A DNA stretch of 20,957 nucleotides from NCBI GenBank assembly GCA_900540045.1, contig UQEF01000047.1, positions 1-20,957 of the forward strand, read 5' to 3'. A program made the position numbers and the translations under genes. Position 1 is the first letter of the stretch. Each line of letters opens with the position of its first letter. The notes under the pieces are model-generated. The model searched no databases. It saw only the letters and a program-made list of their open reading frames with translations, and was not told the DNA's origin. The stretch comes from an uncultured Eubacteriales bacterium (GTDB taxonomy: Bacteria > Bacillota > Clostridia > Christensenellales > Aristaeellaceae). Positions 7,328 to 16,344 of the stretch are shown here, piece by piece.

Positions 7328-9055
7328 TTATCCCCTGTTGATTCTGCGGATGGTCTCAAGTGGGATTTTGGCTTCTCTTGCCTGCGTCAGAAGGCCGTTG
7401 GTTTCCGTGCCCACATCCGTAAGCTGTGTATAGCAGTACCCCTGCACGTCGGGAGAGTTGAGCAACGCGGTAGTCAGCGCGCGGTACTTGTCCTCAAACG
7501 CTTTGGCATCGGTTGTCTCGCAGTAGCCCCAAGCATTATCTGCCACAGGTCCGGCTGCATATTTGATGCCGCCGTACTCCGATACAAGCACCGGTTCACC
7601 CTGATAGGAAAAGCCTTGAGCATACAAGCTGTGCTTGCCGGGATGCAGCATCAGAATCTGTTCCATGTTCCTGTAACGGGCAGCCAGCAGCTCTGCATCC
7701 GCTGTATAATCGTGTAGGGTCAGAAGATCCCCGCCGGTGTGTTCCCAGCCGTCATTGCAAATCACGGGCCGCGTGGGGTCAAGCGAACGCGTCAGGTGGT
7801 ACAGCGCCTGGCAATGGGCCTGCTGCGCCGGGTCCGTATGAATGGCGGGCACACCCCAGGATTCGTTCAGGGGAGTCCATGCCACAATACAGGGGTGGTT
7901 GATATCCCTGAGTACCGCCTCCTGCCATTCCCGGTACAGACGGCATGCGGCATTGGGGGAATAAACGTATGCCGATCCTATCTCGCCCCAGACCAGCAGT
8001 CCCATCCGGTCGGCATGATAGAGAAAACGCGGGTCCTCTACCTTTTGATGCTTTCTGACGCCGTTGAAGCCCATTTGCTTGATGAGCTGAATGTCCTTGA
8101 TAAAGGCTTCGTCATCCGGCGCAGTCAGCAGGGAATCCGGCCAGTAACCCTGATCCAGCACCAGCTTTTGATAATACGGACGGTTGTTGAGCAGAAAAAC
8201 ACCGTCCTCTACAGATACCTTGCGCATTCCAAAGTAGGAGCGCACCCGGTCCAAAGTCTCTCCTTCCCGCTTTACGGTAAACAGCACATCAAACAGGCGA
8301 GGCCTTTCCGGCGTCCAGCACAGCTCCTCAAAGAAATCACATTGTATGAGCGTATCCGCCGAATCCAGCGGAACGGCAAAAGACCCCGTCCGGCCGGAGG
8401 CGTTATGAGAAAGGCGGACAACCTCCCGCCGGTCGAGTGTAATAACGGTTTCCAACGTGCAACCGGTTCCCTGGCTGAGGGTGTAGTCGAAGCGAACCGC
8501 GCGCCGGTCAAACAGCGGCGTAATGATGCAGTTTTTCAGATAAAGCGGCTCCACGGCTTCCAGCCATACGCTCTGCCAGATTCCCGTTGTTCTGTCATAA
8601 AAGATACCGCCGGGTTTTTCCTTCCAATACTGTTTCCCCCGCGGCATTTCCAGGTCAAACGGGTCGTCCTCCACCTCCACTTCAATCACGAAGCGTTCCT
8701 TTGAACGCAGAAGGGGCGTAATATCCGCGGAAAACGGCGTTTGTCCGCCCATGTGCGCGACTGCCAGCCGGCCGTCCACAAAGACGCGGCAGCTGTAATC
8801 TACTGCGCCAAAATGCAGCAGAAGATTATGCTCTCTCATTCTTTCAGGCAGTTCGACCGTGCGGCGGTAATACACGCGGTCGTGAAAGCCACGTTCTTCT
8901 ATGCCGGAAAGCCGTGTTTCACAAGCAAAAGGGACCCTGATAACGCGGTCAAACGTAGGCGAATCAATTGAAAACTGCCAGTCGCCATTGAGCGGCAGCC
9001 AGTTTTCCCGTTCAAAATCAGGCCTTGGAAACTCGGAGCGCGGAATGGTATGCAA
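7328..9055 (-). CDS. Glycoside hydrolase family 2 enzyme
   Basis: 575 residues, a retaining exo-glycosidase of the GH2 clan (beta-galactosidase, beta-glucuronidase and relatives). The order is standard: N-terminal sugar-binding jelly roll (about 15-175, with WLPLNGDWQF and TTGIWQSVWLE), an immunoglobulin-like domain (about 176-275), then a TIM barrel from about 276. The acid/base Glu398 lies in TPLNESWG and the nucleophile Glu493 in VSEYGG. No signal peptide, so it should act in the cytoplasm on imported sugar. The start is a TTG at 9055, supported by GGAGGAG seven bases upstream; no ATG is suitably placed. It is the last gene of the minus-strand cluster, 96 nt after the barrel protein. GH2 covers many sugars, so the substrate is not fixed. 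Confidence 0.9.
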   Translation of the reverse strand: MHTIPRSEFPRPDFERENWLPLNGDWQFSIDSPTFDRVIRVPFACETRLSGIEERGFHDRVYYRRTVELPERMREHNLLLHFGAVDYSCRVFVDGRLAVAHMGGQTPFSADITPLLRSKERFVIEVEVEDDPFDLEMPRGKQYWKEKPGGIFYDRTTGIWQSVWLEAVEPLYLKNCIITPLFDRRAVRFDYTLSQGTGCTLETVITLDRREVVRLSHNASGRTGSFAVPLDSADTLIQCDFFEELCWTPERPRLFDVLFTVKREGETLDRVRSYFGMRKVSVEDGVFLLNNRPYYQKLVLDQGYWPDSLLTAPDDEAFIKDIQLIKQMGFNGVRKHQKVEDPRFLYHADRMGLLVWGEIGSAYVYSPNAACRLYREWQEAVLRDINHPCIVAWTPLNESWGVPAIHTDPAQQAHCQALYHLTRSLDPTRPVICNDGWEHTGGDLLTLHDYTADAELLAARYRNMEQILMLHPGKHSLYAQGFSYQGEPVLVSEYGGIKYAAGPVADNAWGYCETTDAKAFEDKYRALTTALLNSPDVQGYCYTQLTDVGTETNGLLTQAREAKIPLETIRRINRG

Positions 9056-9115
9056 CGCGGTTCTCCTCCTCTCAGATAACAGGATTCAGCCAGTCTGACA
9101 AATCACACGGGGGCA

Positions 9116-9133
9116 GGTCGTTTTTCAACGACC
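9116..9133. repeat. Intercistronic hairpin between barrel hydrolase and GH2 genes
   Basis: GGTCGTT (9116-9122) pairs with AACGACC (9127-9133) around a TTTC loop. On the minus strand it is followed by GC-rich sequence rather than T residues, so it is better seen as an mRNA-stabilising or processing hairpin than a terminator. Confidence 0.5.
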
Positions 9134-9151
9134 CGCCGCCCGCTGCCGCGC

Positions 9152-11002
9152 TCAGCGCAACGCATCCCAGGATTCAATTCGGTCCAGCGCAACCTGACGG
9201 AAGGTGCCAGGCCAGTTGACCAGCCATTCCGACGATACAAATATGCGTTTGTCAGGTCTTCCCCAACGCGTGTGCCGCACGGATTCATCCTGACTGCCCG
9301 CGGGACGCACACGGTTATGGATAACCAGCGTGCCGTCAGAAATCAGCTGGATTCCGTTATACCACAGGGCACGCGCGCGCTTCAGCCAGATATCCTTGCC
9401 TGTAAGCTGCGCCAGTTCAAGGTATTCCGGCACATAATACAGGCCATAGGGGTCCTGCGCGTTATGCGCAGCCGAGACAGAGGTGCCGCCATACGTGTCA
9501 TAGCCGATTTTTTTGGCCATGGAATCCTCCGGGAAGCATACGGAGTAATGCCACTGCCAGGTTGCCAGGTAATAGGCCACTTCCTCAGCCGCATCCACAT
9601 AAGCGCGGTCCCTGGTCAGATGGTAGCATTCCAGCGCCGCGCGCAGCAGCGGCGCCGCGGATTCCTTGTCAATGCAATAGCTGTCCAGCGCTCCGGCGGT
9701 GGTAAAGCCGTTTTTCGCAAATTCCCCATAATAGAAGGCAAAGGCCCTTAGCGCGCAATCAGCATATTTCTGTTCGCCGGTAAGGGTATGCGCGTCCAGA
9801 AGAGGAAGGATCATGAAAGCGCCGACGCTGCCATGGGCGGCGTTGATCGTGCCATCCATAAACCAGCTCTTGGCAAATTCGCCGCTGTCCAGCTGCGCGC
9901 GCAGGGCAAAATCGCAAATGCCCAGAGCCAGCTTTTCATATTCCGGACGGGGAGTTCCCGCCTGTTCTGCCAGCCTGGCCGCCTTAAAAAAGTAGGTCGC
10001 CGCAGTGCCCAAATTGCAGGCGTCCAGATCCACCGGTATGTCTCCGTTGATGATGGAATCCAAATGGGCTGGGTCCGCCTGAAGCTTTACCAGCATGAGC
10101 CCATTGGGCAGCGCCGCGTATCTGACCCATGAATCCAGCACACTCAGCGCCTTGTCACGCAGGTCCGCGTCTCCGGTTTTGATGTATTCTCTCAAAAGCC
10201 CGCACGCAACAGACGCATTTTGGCCTACCCATCCGATTTCAAAGGTTCCTGACTGAACAAAGGCGGCTTTCGCGTCATCCCAGTGCATGCCGGAGGCAAA
10301 TCCGGTAACGCCGTCAAAATTCTTTCGCCACAGCTGTCTGAAATACAACGTGTCCAGCTTCACCAGCTGTTCCGGCGTCTTCTCCATTTGCAGGGGTCGC
10401 TCGAAATAACGCCATGCAAAATCCAGCAGCTCATGATAGCCCTGTCGGGGCTGACGAACCGCCGAGACCTTCAAAATTGCCTGAAAGCTCTGTCGGGGCG
10501 TCATGGTTCCCTGAAACGAGGGTTCCCAGCAGCGCTTAAACAGTACCTTCGGTCCCTCCTGCTCCGGCCAGAGCAGGCTCTGGCACGCCGCGTCTCCCTC
10601 TTTGGCAAGGCAGCCGCTCATGCCGCCCTCTTCCCCGCCAAACAACCCCACCGTCCAATGAGCACCTTCTGCATAGGTACACGCGGGAATCGCCACGCGG
10701 TGCCAGGCGTAGGTCCAGGGCTTCCCTCCGCATTCATAGCCGGAATACTGCGCGCCGCTGCCCCAACCGTTTCCGTTATAGTTGACCGCGGGAACCTGCC
10801 AGTATGCGAGCGGCTCCTGCTGGACCAGCGTCATGCGCATCGCATCGACGGGAACCGGGCTGCGCCGGGTCCAGCGCCACGCCCCCTCCTCCAACGGTTC
10901 AAAGGTATCTTCACAATTTCCCTCACGGGGAATGACGATCACCTTATCCTGATCCCACATCAAACGGTGTTCCTGTTCATCGGCAATCCATTGAAACGCC
11001 AT
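9152..11002 (-). CDS. Predicted (alpha/alpha)6-barrel glycoside hydrolase, short paralogue
   Basis: 616 residues, no family name that I can assign. The N-terminal 190 or so residues look beta-rich (NYNGNGWGSG at 74-83, GGKPWTYAWHRVAIPACTY at 92-110). From about 210 the sequence shows repeated helix pairs with small and aromatic residues, as in six-hairpin glycosidases: GWVGQN at 257-262, ACNLGTAATYFF at 328-339, GSVGAFMILPLLDA at 391-404. Likely functional residues, all conserved in the paralogue at 18646-20691, are Asp445 and Glu447 in DKES, the GGTSVSAAHNAQDPYG block at 505-520, and GSQDE at 569-573. No signal peptide, so cytoplasmic. ATG at 11002 with AGGAGG upstream, 23 nt after the GH43-like gene. 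Context with GH43, GH2 and sugar uptake supports a glycosidase or lyase role; the reaction is unknown. Confidence 0.7.
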   Translation of the reverse strand: MAFQWIADEQEHRLMWDQDKVIVIPREGNCEDTFEPLEEGAWRWTRRSPVPVDAMRMTLVQQEPLAYWQVPAVNYNGNGWGSGAQYSGYECGGKPWTYAWHRVAIPACTYAEGAHWTVGLFGGEEGGMSGCLAKEGDAACQSLLWPEQEGPKVLFKRCWEPSFQGTMTPRQSFQAILKVSAVRQPRQGYHELLDFAWRYFERPLQMEKTPEQLVKLDTLYFRQLWRKNFDGVTGFASGMHWDDAKAAFVQSGTFEIGWVGQNASVACGLLREYIKTGDADLRDKALSVLDSWVRYAALPNGLMLVKLQADPAHLDSIINGDIPVDLDACNLGTAATYFFKAARLAEQAGTPRPEYEKLALGICDFALRAQLDSGEFAKSWFMDGTINAAHGSVGAFMILPLLDAHTLTGEQKYADCALRAFAFYYGEFAKNGFTTAGALDSYCIDKESAAPLLRAALECYHLTRDRAYVDAAEEVAYYLATWQWHYSVCFPEDSMAKKIGYDTYGGTSVSAAHNAQDPYGLYYVPEYLELAQLTGKDIWLKRARALWYNGIQLISDGTLVIHNRVRPAGSQDESVRHTRWGRPDKRIFVSSEWLVNWPGTFRQVALDRIESWDALR

Positions 11003-11025
11003 GTAAAAAACCTCCTGCGCCTATG

Positions 11026-12486
11026 CTATGCATTGGTAAAGGGAAAAGGCTGCGGCACGGTCGACGGGCCGCGAACCGTTAAAATGTCCGGGCCGCCGTC
11101 CGGATCCGGCACAAATTTCATGGGGTCCAGGCAGGTCATCCGCGGCTCCACCTCCGTGGGAGAGACATGCCGGTGATACCCCATGTACATCCGCGAGCGG
11201 TCGCGGTTGTAGATTACGATGCCGTCTCCCACGCCATCCGCCTGAAAATGATGGTGCAGGATGGGATTGTGTCCGTAGCGCCGGTAAGGGCCGAATACAT
11301 TATCGGCCACCGCGTAGGACTCACCATAGTGGCCCAGATAATGCCCGTCGGCATAGATCATGTAATACCATCCCCCATGGGGAATGATCACGCCGCCTTC
11401 CACAATGCGGCCATATTCGTCCGCCTCGTAGTCCTCCTGCGGACTGAGCACATGTACCAGCGTATCGTCCTGGGGCGTAATCACCCCTTCGGACACCGTC
11501 AGGCGCTGCAGGTAAATGTGATTGCCCCGATCGAAGCGCACATAGGTGATGTAGCACTGCCCGTCCGTATCCACAAAGGGCATTCCGCCAATTTCCTCCG
11601 TATCCGGATGCAGCGGCCGGGTGGTACGCATTTCAAAGGGCCCCATGGGCGAACGCGCCACCGCATAATACACGTGGAAGTTCTCCTCGCCCCTGAAGCG
11701 CCCCGCCGCAAAGAGCAGATAAAAGTATCCCTTGTATTCAAACACATTGGGACTCATGCAAAAGGCGCCCAGCAGGCTTTTGTCACGGTACAGCACGGGC
11801 TGATAAGGGCTCCAGTTAACCAGATCATCCGACCAGGCCGCGCGGAAAATGGCGTTGGCGTCCCCCAAGCGGTCCAGTCCGGCATGCTCGCCGTTTTGAA
11901 GCAGGTAGGCATCCTCCCGGCTGTCAGGGTCGTTGGGCACACGGTTGTAGATGTAGTACCGGCCTTCGTGGAGCAGAATATCCGGGTCCGCTCCGGTCAG
12001 CACCGGGTTGGTAAACATGGGAACCTTCGGCTTATCGTCCGTCCACCGAACAAGCCGCTCGCCCCGCACCTCCGCCGTCCCGTTTTCCAGGTACAGTCCC
12101 GCGCTGCGGCCCGGAAGCTCCAGCGCAAACTCAAACTTGGGCCACGGCTCCCCGTCCAGCGGGTTTTCATTCAGCCACAGCCGAAGAACGGAACCGTCAT
12201 AGCGTGCGCGCAGCGGATACCATGTTTCCTGCTTTATGGGCAGCCTGCGCATGCCGCGGTCGATCAGAACCGCGCGGCTTTTACATTCCATAAAATACAC
12301 GCATTGTTTTTCGGCGCTGGCAATCAGCGCATAGCCGTTCCCGCCGCCATTTATGCCAAGCAGCAGCCCGGCCCTTCCCTGCGGGTGATGGAAGCAGATT
12401 TCCGCCGAATATTCAAACGTCTCGGGGGCCTCGCGAAGTTCGGGCATCTGCCGAATCGCCGTCGCCTGCTGAAACGCAATTCCCAT
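11026..12486 (-). CDS. GH43-like protein with LamG-like N-terminal domain
   Basis: 486 residues from the ATG at 12486, chosen for the AGGAGG site nine bases upstream and because the longer frame would run back through a hairpin. Residues about 20-145 resemble a concanavalin/LamG-type beta sandwich. From 158 the five-bladed propeller of GH43/clan F begins: FTNPVLTGADPDILLHEGRY, with Asp167 as the likely general base. Glu363 in IVEGGVIIPHGGWYYMIYAD is the likely general acid. The third family residue, the Asp normally found in an IDP motif before the FxDDDG strand, appears to be Gly300 here (IGGMPFVDTDG), so activity may be altered or the alignment may be shifted. No signal peptide. GH43 members act on arabinosides, xylosides and some galactosides; the substrate is not predicted. 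Lies 76 nt after the binding-protein gene, behind a hairpin. Confidence 0.8.
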   Translation of the reverse strand: MGIAFQQATAIRQMPELREAPETFEYSAEICFHHPQGRAGLLLGINGGGNGYALIASAEKQCVYFMECKSRAVLIDRGMRRLPIKQETWYPLRARYDGSVLRLWLNENPLDGEPWPKFEFALELPGRSAGLYLENGTAEVRGERLVRWTDDKPKVPMFTNPVLTGADPDILLHEGRYYIYNRVPNDPDSREDAYLLQNGEHAGLDRLGDANAIFRAAWSDDLVNWSPYQPVLYRDKSLLGAFCMSPNVFEYKGYFYLLFAAGRFRGEENFHVYYAVARSPMGPFEMRTTRPLHPDTEEIGGMPFVDTDGQCYITYVRFDRGNHIYLQRLTVSEGVITPQDDTLVHVLSPQEDYEADEYGRIVEGGVIIPHGGWYYMIYADGHYLGHYGESYAVADNVFGPYRRYGHNPILHHHFQADGVGDGIVIYNRDRSRMYMGYHRHVSPTEVEPRMTCLDPMKFVPDPDGGPDILTVRGPSTVPQPFPFTNA

Positions 12487-12517
12487 CGCATTTCCTCCTG
12501 TCAGCAAGTGAAAAGAA

Positions 12518-12549
12518 GCCGCCCGCCGCCTCTTTGTGCGGCGGGCGGT
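12518..12549 (-). terminator. Strong hairpin between binding-protein and GH43-like genes, likely attenuating terminator
   Basis: CCGCCCGCCGC (12519-12529) pairs perfectly with GCGGCGGGCGG (12538-12548) around an 8-nt loop. On the minus strand it is followed by CTTCTTTTC, a moderately T-rich tail. Placed just after the solute-binding gene, it probably lowers transcription into the enzyme genes or protects the 3' end of the transporter mRNA. Confidence 0.7.
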
Positions 12550-12562
12550 GAAAGAGAAAATG

Positions 12563-14148
12563 TTATTGAGCCAGATAACGGTCCAGCGCGTTCTGGGTAA
12601 TCTCAATGGCGCGCTGCATGCCGCGGGCGTCCAGCTCCTGCAGATAGGTATCGTAGTAGTCCAGGCTCTCGGCGCCGGTGATGAACTTGAGCATCATCTC
12701 CTGCGCATAGGTATCCACCTGAATCATGATATCCGCCCGTTCCTCAGACTCCTCCGTCGTCAGGGAGATCGGCGGCATACGCAGGTAGGACTGTTCGTTG
12801 GTATCGTCCTTCCACATGGTGCGGATCCGCAGGGCCTCCTCGTTGGACGCGGTGCCCGGATGGCCGATGCTGTCGGGATAGCAGTAGCGGCTTCCAAAAT
12901 GAATCTTGAGCGCGTAGGAGACGTTGGAAATGGTCATGCCGTCGGCGTTATTGAGAATGACATCCGTAAACTTCGGCAGGCCGTCGTCGCCCCAGTTCCA
13001 GTGCTCACCCTCCAGGCCGAAGGAGAAGTACAGGCTGCCCTCGTAGGTATAGCCATAGTTGAGATACTGCACGGCAGCCTCTACGTTTTCGCAGGCGGAG
13101 GTAATCACAGTGACCCATGCGTTCATCTCGTCCACGGGCCAGTTGGGCAGGTTGCTGCCAATCACGGAGTCTGCTTCCTTGCGCATATAGGGCAGGTTGG
13201 TCACGGTGAACTTATCAGCCACGCGGCTGTAAGTGGCGTCCACGCTGTCGCCGATGCAGGCAAGCTGGCCCACGTCAAACATGGCCTGGGCCTCGCTCTG
13301 CGTCAGGGAGCGAAATCCTTCATCAGATAGCCCTTTTCATACCAGCTGTGCATCAGGGTAAGGAAATCCTTGTACTGAGGCGCGTTGGCCCAATAGCCCG
13401 CAGTGGAGTCGTCGGCCAGGTACCAGTCGTTAAGCATGTCAAAGGCGCCCATGAGCAGGTTGATCTGCTCAGCGGATTTACGCGAGATGAACAGCGGCAC
13501 AACGCCGGGCTTGTTATCCAGCACAGCCTGGAAGAACGCTTCGTATTCCGCGATGGTTTTTGGCTCCGTCATGCCAAATTCATCCAGCCAGTCCTTGTTG
13601 ACGTTAAAGCGCACATAAGGCATGGGGTCGGCATAGGTGATCTTGTAAAAGCCATATACCTTGCCGTCGTCGATGATCTGGCGCTGGGCGACCTCGTCAT
13701 GGTTGATGACTTCCTTGTACTGCGGCGCGTACTCGTCAAGATAGGGCGCGATATCAATGATGGCGCCATCCTCATACAGAGCCTTCAGTCTGCCGGAATA
13801 CCAGTCCTCCCGCTGGAGCTGAATCATGTCGGGCAGCTCGCCGGAGGCCAGAAGCAGCTGCAGGCTTTCCGTCTCGGTGCCGGCGGCAGGATGGATAAAC
13901 TCGATGTCCACGCCCGTATTGGCCTGAACGGCCTGATAGGATGGATTTTCATCATAGCTCGAAATGAAGTTTGCGGCACCCGAGTTGATGGGCATCCAGT
14001 AGGTCAGGGTTACGCCTTCCTCATCAATGGGGTACTGACCCTCGTTCATGGGCGGGGGCGTATAGTATCCTTCAAGGTGCTCAGCCGCAAGCGCAGAACC
14101 GCAAAGGAGTGCAAGGGCCAGTGTCAGGGTGAGGATTCGTTTCAACAT
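12563..14148 (-). pseudogene. Extracellular sugar-binding protein of an ABC importer, one frameshift
   Basis: Solute-binding component that delivers an oligosaccharide to the two permeases encoded just upstream. From ATG 14148 (AAAGGAGAG nine bases upstream) there is a signal peptide, MLKRILTLTLALALLCGSA followed by LA, without a proper lipobox. The first frame runs 281 residues to MKDFAP and a TGA at 13303. A second frame picks up at once with SLTQSEAQAMFDVG and continues to the stop at 12563. A missing base near 13308-13314 explains the break: one extra base gives KDFRSLTQSEAQ. Joined, it would be about 528 residues, normal for LplA-type binding proteins. There is no slippery heptamer to suggest programmed frameshifting. 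Intact flanking genes argue for sequencing error or very recent mutation; if real, import through this system is lost or needs another binding protein. Confidence 0.85.
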
Positions 14149-14232
14149 GTGGGGTTTCTCTCCTTTCATTTTTCATACGGATTCTATATGGACGCACGAG
14201 CGCGCCAATATCATGCTGCCGGATGCCTGGGG

Positions 14233-15123
14233 TCATTCCTTGACCGAACCCAGCATAACACCGGAAATAAAATACTTCTGCACAAAGGGATAGACGCACA
14301 GAATGGGAAGAGTGGAGATGACGATGCTGCAATATTTGATCAGCTCCTCCAGATACATCACGCCATCCACAGAGCTGGCCTCGCCCGCCGCCGTGCTGGC
14401 CGAGCTGGAAATGAGGATTTCTCTGAGGAACAGCTGCAACGGAAACCGGTCCCGGTCCCTCAGATAAATGGATGCGCTGAACCAGCTGTTCCAATGCTCC
14501 ACCACATAGAACAGCACCACCACCGCCAGCGTCGCCTTGCTCAGCGGAAGAATGATTTTGAACAGAATGGTGAAGTCGTTGGCCCCATCGATCATGGCCG
14601 ATTCCTCCAGCGCGGCGGGCACGCTGACAAAGGCCGTGCGCATGACGATCAGGTTGTAGGTGTTGATCGCCACGGGCAGCAGAATCGCCCACCGGCTGTC
14701 GTACAGTCCCAGGTCCCGAACGTTGAGAAACGCGGGAATAAGCCCGAAGTCCATGTACATGGTAAACACGATCAGCAGCGTCAGCGGCCCTTTGAGCATC
14801 ATGCGCCTGCGCGAAAGCACATAGGCGCCCAAAATGGTCAGCACCATGTTGATGGCCGTGCCTACCACAAGGTAAAACAACGTGTTCATATAGCCCGTGA
14901 GGATATTTTTATTTTGCAGCACCATTTTATAGCCTTCCAGACTAAAACCCATCGGCAGGCTGATCAACCCCTTGTAGCCGATCAGACTGGTAGGGTCCGA
15001 AAAGGAGGCCATCAGACAGTGCCACAGCGGATAGAAAAAGATGACCGTAAGCAGCGCCAGCACGAACAGATTTATGCCGTGAAGCGTTTTCTCTCCCCTG
15101 GTTGAGCGGTCTACAACAGCCAT
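14233..15123 (-). CDS. Sugar ABC transporter permease (LplC/YtcP-type)
   Basis: 296 residues, membrane permease of the carbohydrate uptake CUT1 class. About six hydrophobic segments: roughly 16-38, 78-103, 112-133, 145-165, 197-217 and 265-288. The cytoplasmic EAA loop that contacts the ATPase is clear at 172-195 (LEESAMIDGANDF then ILPLS). ATG at 15123 follows GGGGGAG. It lies 12 nt after the partner permease and 84 nt before the binding-protein gene. No ATPase gene is present in the cluster; relatives usually share one ATPase encoded elsewhere. Confidence 0.92.
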   Translation of the reverse strand: MAVVDRSTRGEKTLHGINLFVLALLTVIFFYPLWHCLMASFSDPTSLIGYKGLISLPMGFSLEGYKMVLQNKNILTGYMNTLFYLVVGTAINMVLTILGAYVLSRRRMMLKGPLTLLIVFTMYMDFGLIPAFLNVRDLGLYDSRWAILLPVAINTYNLIVMRTAFVSVPAALEESAMIDGANDFTILFKIILPLSKATLAVVVLFYVVEHWNSWFSASIYLRDRDRFPLQLFLREILISSSASTAAGEASSVDGVMYLEELIKYCSIVISTLPILCVYPFVQKYFISGVMLGSVKE

Positions 15124-15135
15124 ATGCTCTCCCCC

Positions 15136-16086
15136 TTACCACAGGCTGGTTTCGGACGAACGACGGAAGATGCCGTTGACCGTTGCCAAAATCAAAATGC
15201 TCAGAATCGAATTGAAAACGCCCACCGCAGCGCCCATGCTGTACTTGCCGTTCAGCAGGCCGTAGCGATACATATAGGTGGAAATCACATCGGCGGTTTC
15301 ATACGTGAGGGGATTATAAAGCAGCAGGATTTTTTCGTAGTTCACCGAAAGCACCCGGCCCACGCGCATGATCAGCTGGATGGTAATGACCGGCATCAGC
15401 GAGGGCAGCGTAATGTGAAGGATGCGTTTGAGTTTGCTTGCGCCGTCTATGTAGGCGGCCTCGTAAAGCTGCGGATCAATGGTGGAAAGAGTGGCCAGAT
15501 AGATGATGGAATCCCACCCGCATTCCTGCCAGATGGATGAGGAAATATGAATGGTGCGGTAGTATTCCGGCACGCCCAGCAGATTGGGCGACGCCCATGA
15601 GGGGTTTACAAATTGAATGATTTGATTGATAATACCGGTGGAGGCGCAGAAGTTTCGCAAAATGCCGCACACCACGACCAGAGAGATGAAGTGGGGCATG
15701 TAGCTGACGGTCTGCACCAGCTTTCGGCCGGCGCGGCTTTTAATTTCGTTAATCATGAGCGCCAGCAGAATGGGAGCCGGAAACGCAAACACGATGGAAT
15801 ACAGGCTCAGAAGCAGCGTGTTGCGCAACAGCCTCCAGCAGTCCTTCATCTGAAAGAAGTCAATGAAGTTTTCAAGCCCAACCCATTTGCTCCCGGCGAT
15901 GCCCTTGTACAGGTTGTAATCCTGAAAGGCGATGATCATTTTGGTCATGGGGCCATACTTGAACAGAATATAAAAGACAAGCACAGGAATAACCATCAGA
16001 TATACGTATTTATTCCTGGCAAAGTCCTGTCCAAGGCGTTTGATGACCTTTCTTTTTGCTTTTACGGATAGCTGAACACTGCTCAA
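15136..16086 (-). CDS. Sugar ABC transporter permease (LplB-type)
   Basis: 316 residues with the TTG at 16086 as start. GAGGAGG lies seven bases upstream of that TTG, and the resulting protein has the usual LplB length. An upstream ATG in frame (16254) would add 56 residues that read like intergenic sequence and carry no ribosome binding site. Membrane segments at roughly 27-47, 90-114, 128-147, 183-203, 229-250 and 288-308. The EAA loop is at 208-231 (LYEAAYIDGASKLKRI then TLPSL). Forms the heterodimeric channel with the next gene. First gene of the minus-strand cluster, divergent from the AraC-family regulator. Confidence 0.9.
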   Translation of the reverse strand: MSSVQLSVKAKRKVIKRLGQDFARNKYVYLMVIPVLVFYILFKYGPMTKMIIAFQDYNLYKGIAGSKWVGLENFIDFFQMKDCWRLLRNTLLLSLYSIVFAFPAPILLALMINEIKSRAGRKLVQTVSYMPHFISLVVVCGILRNFCASTGIINQIIQFVNPSWASPNLLGVPEYYRTIHISSSIWQECGWDSIIYLATLSTIDPQLYEAAYIDGASKLKRILHITLPSLMPVITIQLIMRVGRVLSVNYEKILLLYNPLTYETADVISTYMYRYGLLNGKYSMGAAVGVFNSILSILILATVNGIFRRSSETSLW

Positions 16087-16209
16087 GGCCAAGCCTCCTC
16101 TTTTTAATGTTTTTTGTTTTCTCCGGATTCTCTTGTGCAATTCGAGCCTAACATCGCCCTGCGCTGCTGCGCAAGTTGTTGTTCGTTCCCGCGCGTATGT
16201 TTTGCCGTT

Positions 16210-16225
16210 GCAGACGATATGTAAT
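16210..16225 (-). promoter_or_regulatory. Candidate AraC-type operator upstream of the permease operon
   Basis: GCAGACGATATGTAAT on the plus strand; on the minus strand it reads toward the permease gene as ATTACATATCGTCTGC. It matches the box overlapping the -35 of the long barrel-hydrolase gene at 14 of 16 positions and in the same orientation relative to the gene it would control. Confidence 0.55.
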
Positions 16226-16315
16226 TCATTTTTCGCGCCCGTTATCATAAACAAATTGCTTTTATGCCCACATCCCCCTAAGATAATAAAAAGGGAAACT
16301 TTACTTTTTCATCTT

Positions 16316-16321
16316 TATAAT
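16316..16321 (+). promoter_or_regulatory. Possible -10 of the regulator gene
   Basis: TATAAT, consensus, 24 nt before the regulator ATG. The sequence 17 nt upstream (GGGAAA) is not a -35. Transcription from here would begin almost at the ribosome binding site, so a start farther upstream (for example TTGCTT-N17-TAAGAT at 16256-16284) is possible. Confidence 0.35.
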
Positions 16322-16344
16322 GAACAGGAGACCGTGATTCTTCC

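Larger units (their letters stand above)
16087..16344. promoter_or_regulatory. Divergent control region between lplB-type permease and AraC-type regulator
   Basis: This 258-bp gap should hold promoters for both directions. On the plus strand there is a TATAAT at 16316-16321, but no good -35, as expected for an activated promoter. The box GCAGACGATATGTAAT (16210-16225) matches 14 of 16 bases to one in the promoter at 20746-20761. A second, weaker half-site, CGTATGTTTT, lies 22 bp away at 16194-16203. TGCGC and GCGCA form a palindrome at 16160-16173. I could not fix a convincing minus-strand -10. Confidence 0.6.

Noticed and set aside
7739..8704. Plus-strand open frame opposite the GH2 gene
   Set aside because: Shadow of the GH2 coding sequence; no start signal and low-complexity composition.
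11167..12600. Plus-strand open frame (477 codons) opposite the GH43-like gene
   Set aside because: Antisense shadow; the minus-strand frame has recognisable propeller motifs and a good ribosome binding site.
13303..13320. Programmed frameshift in the binding-protein gene
   Set aside because: No slippery heptamer or obvious downstream stimulator, and this family is not known for recoding; a lost base is simpler.
13348..15105. Long plus-strand open frame (585 codons) across the binding-protein and permease genes
   Set aside because: Antisense to two convincing genes; His/Arg/Gln-rich composition typical of a shadow of GC-rich coding sequence, no ribosome binding site, no domain.
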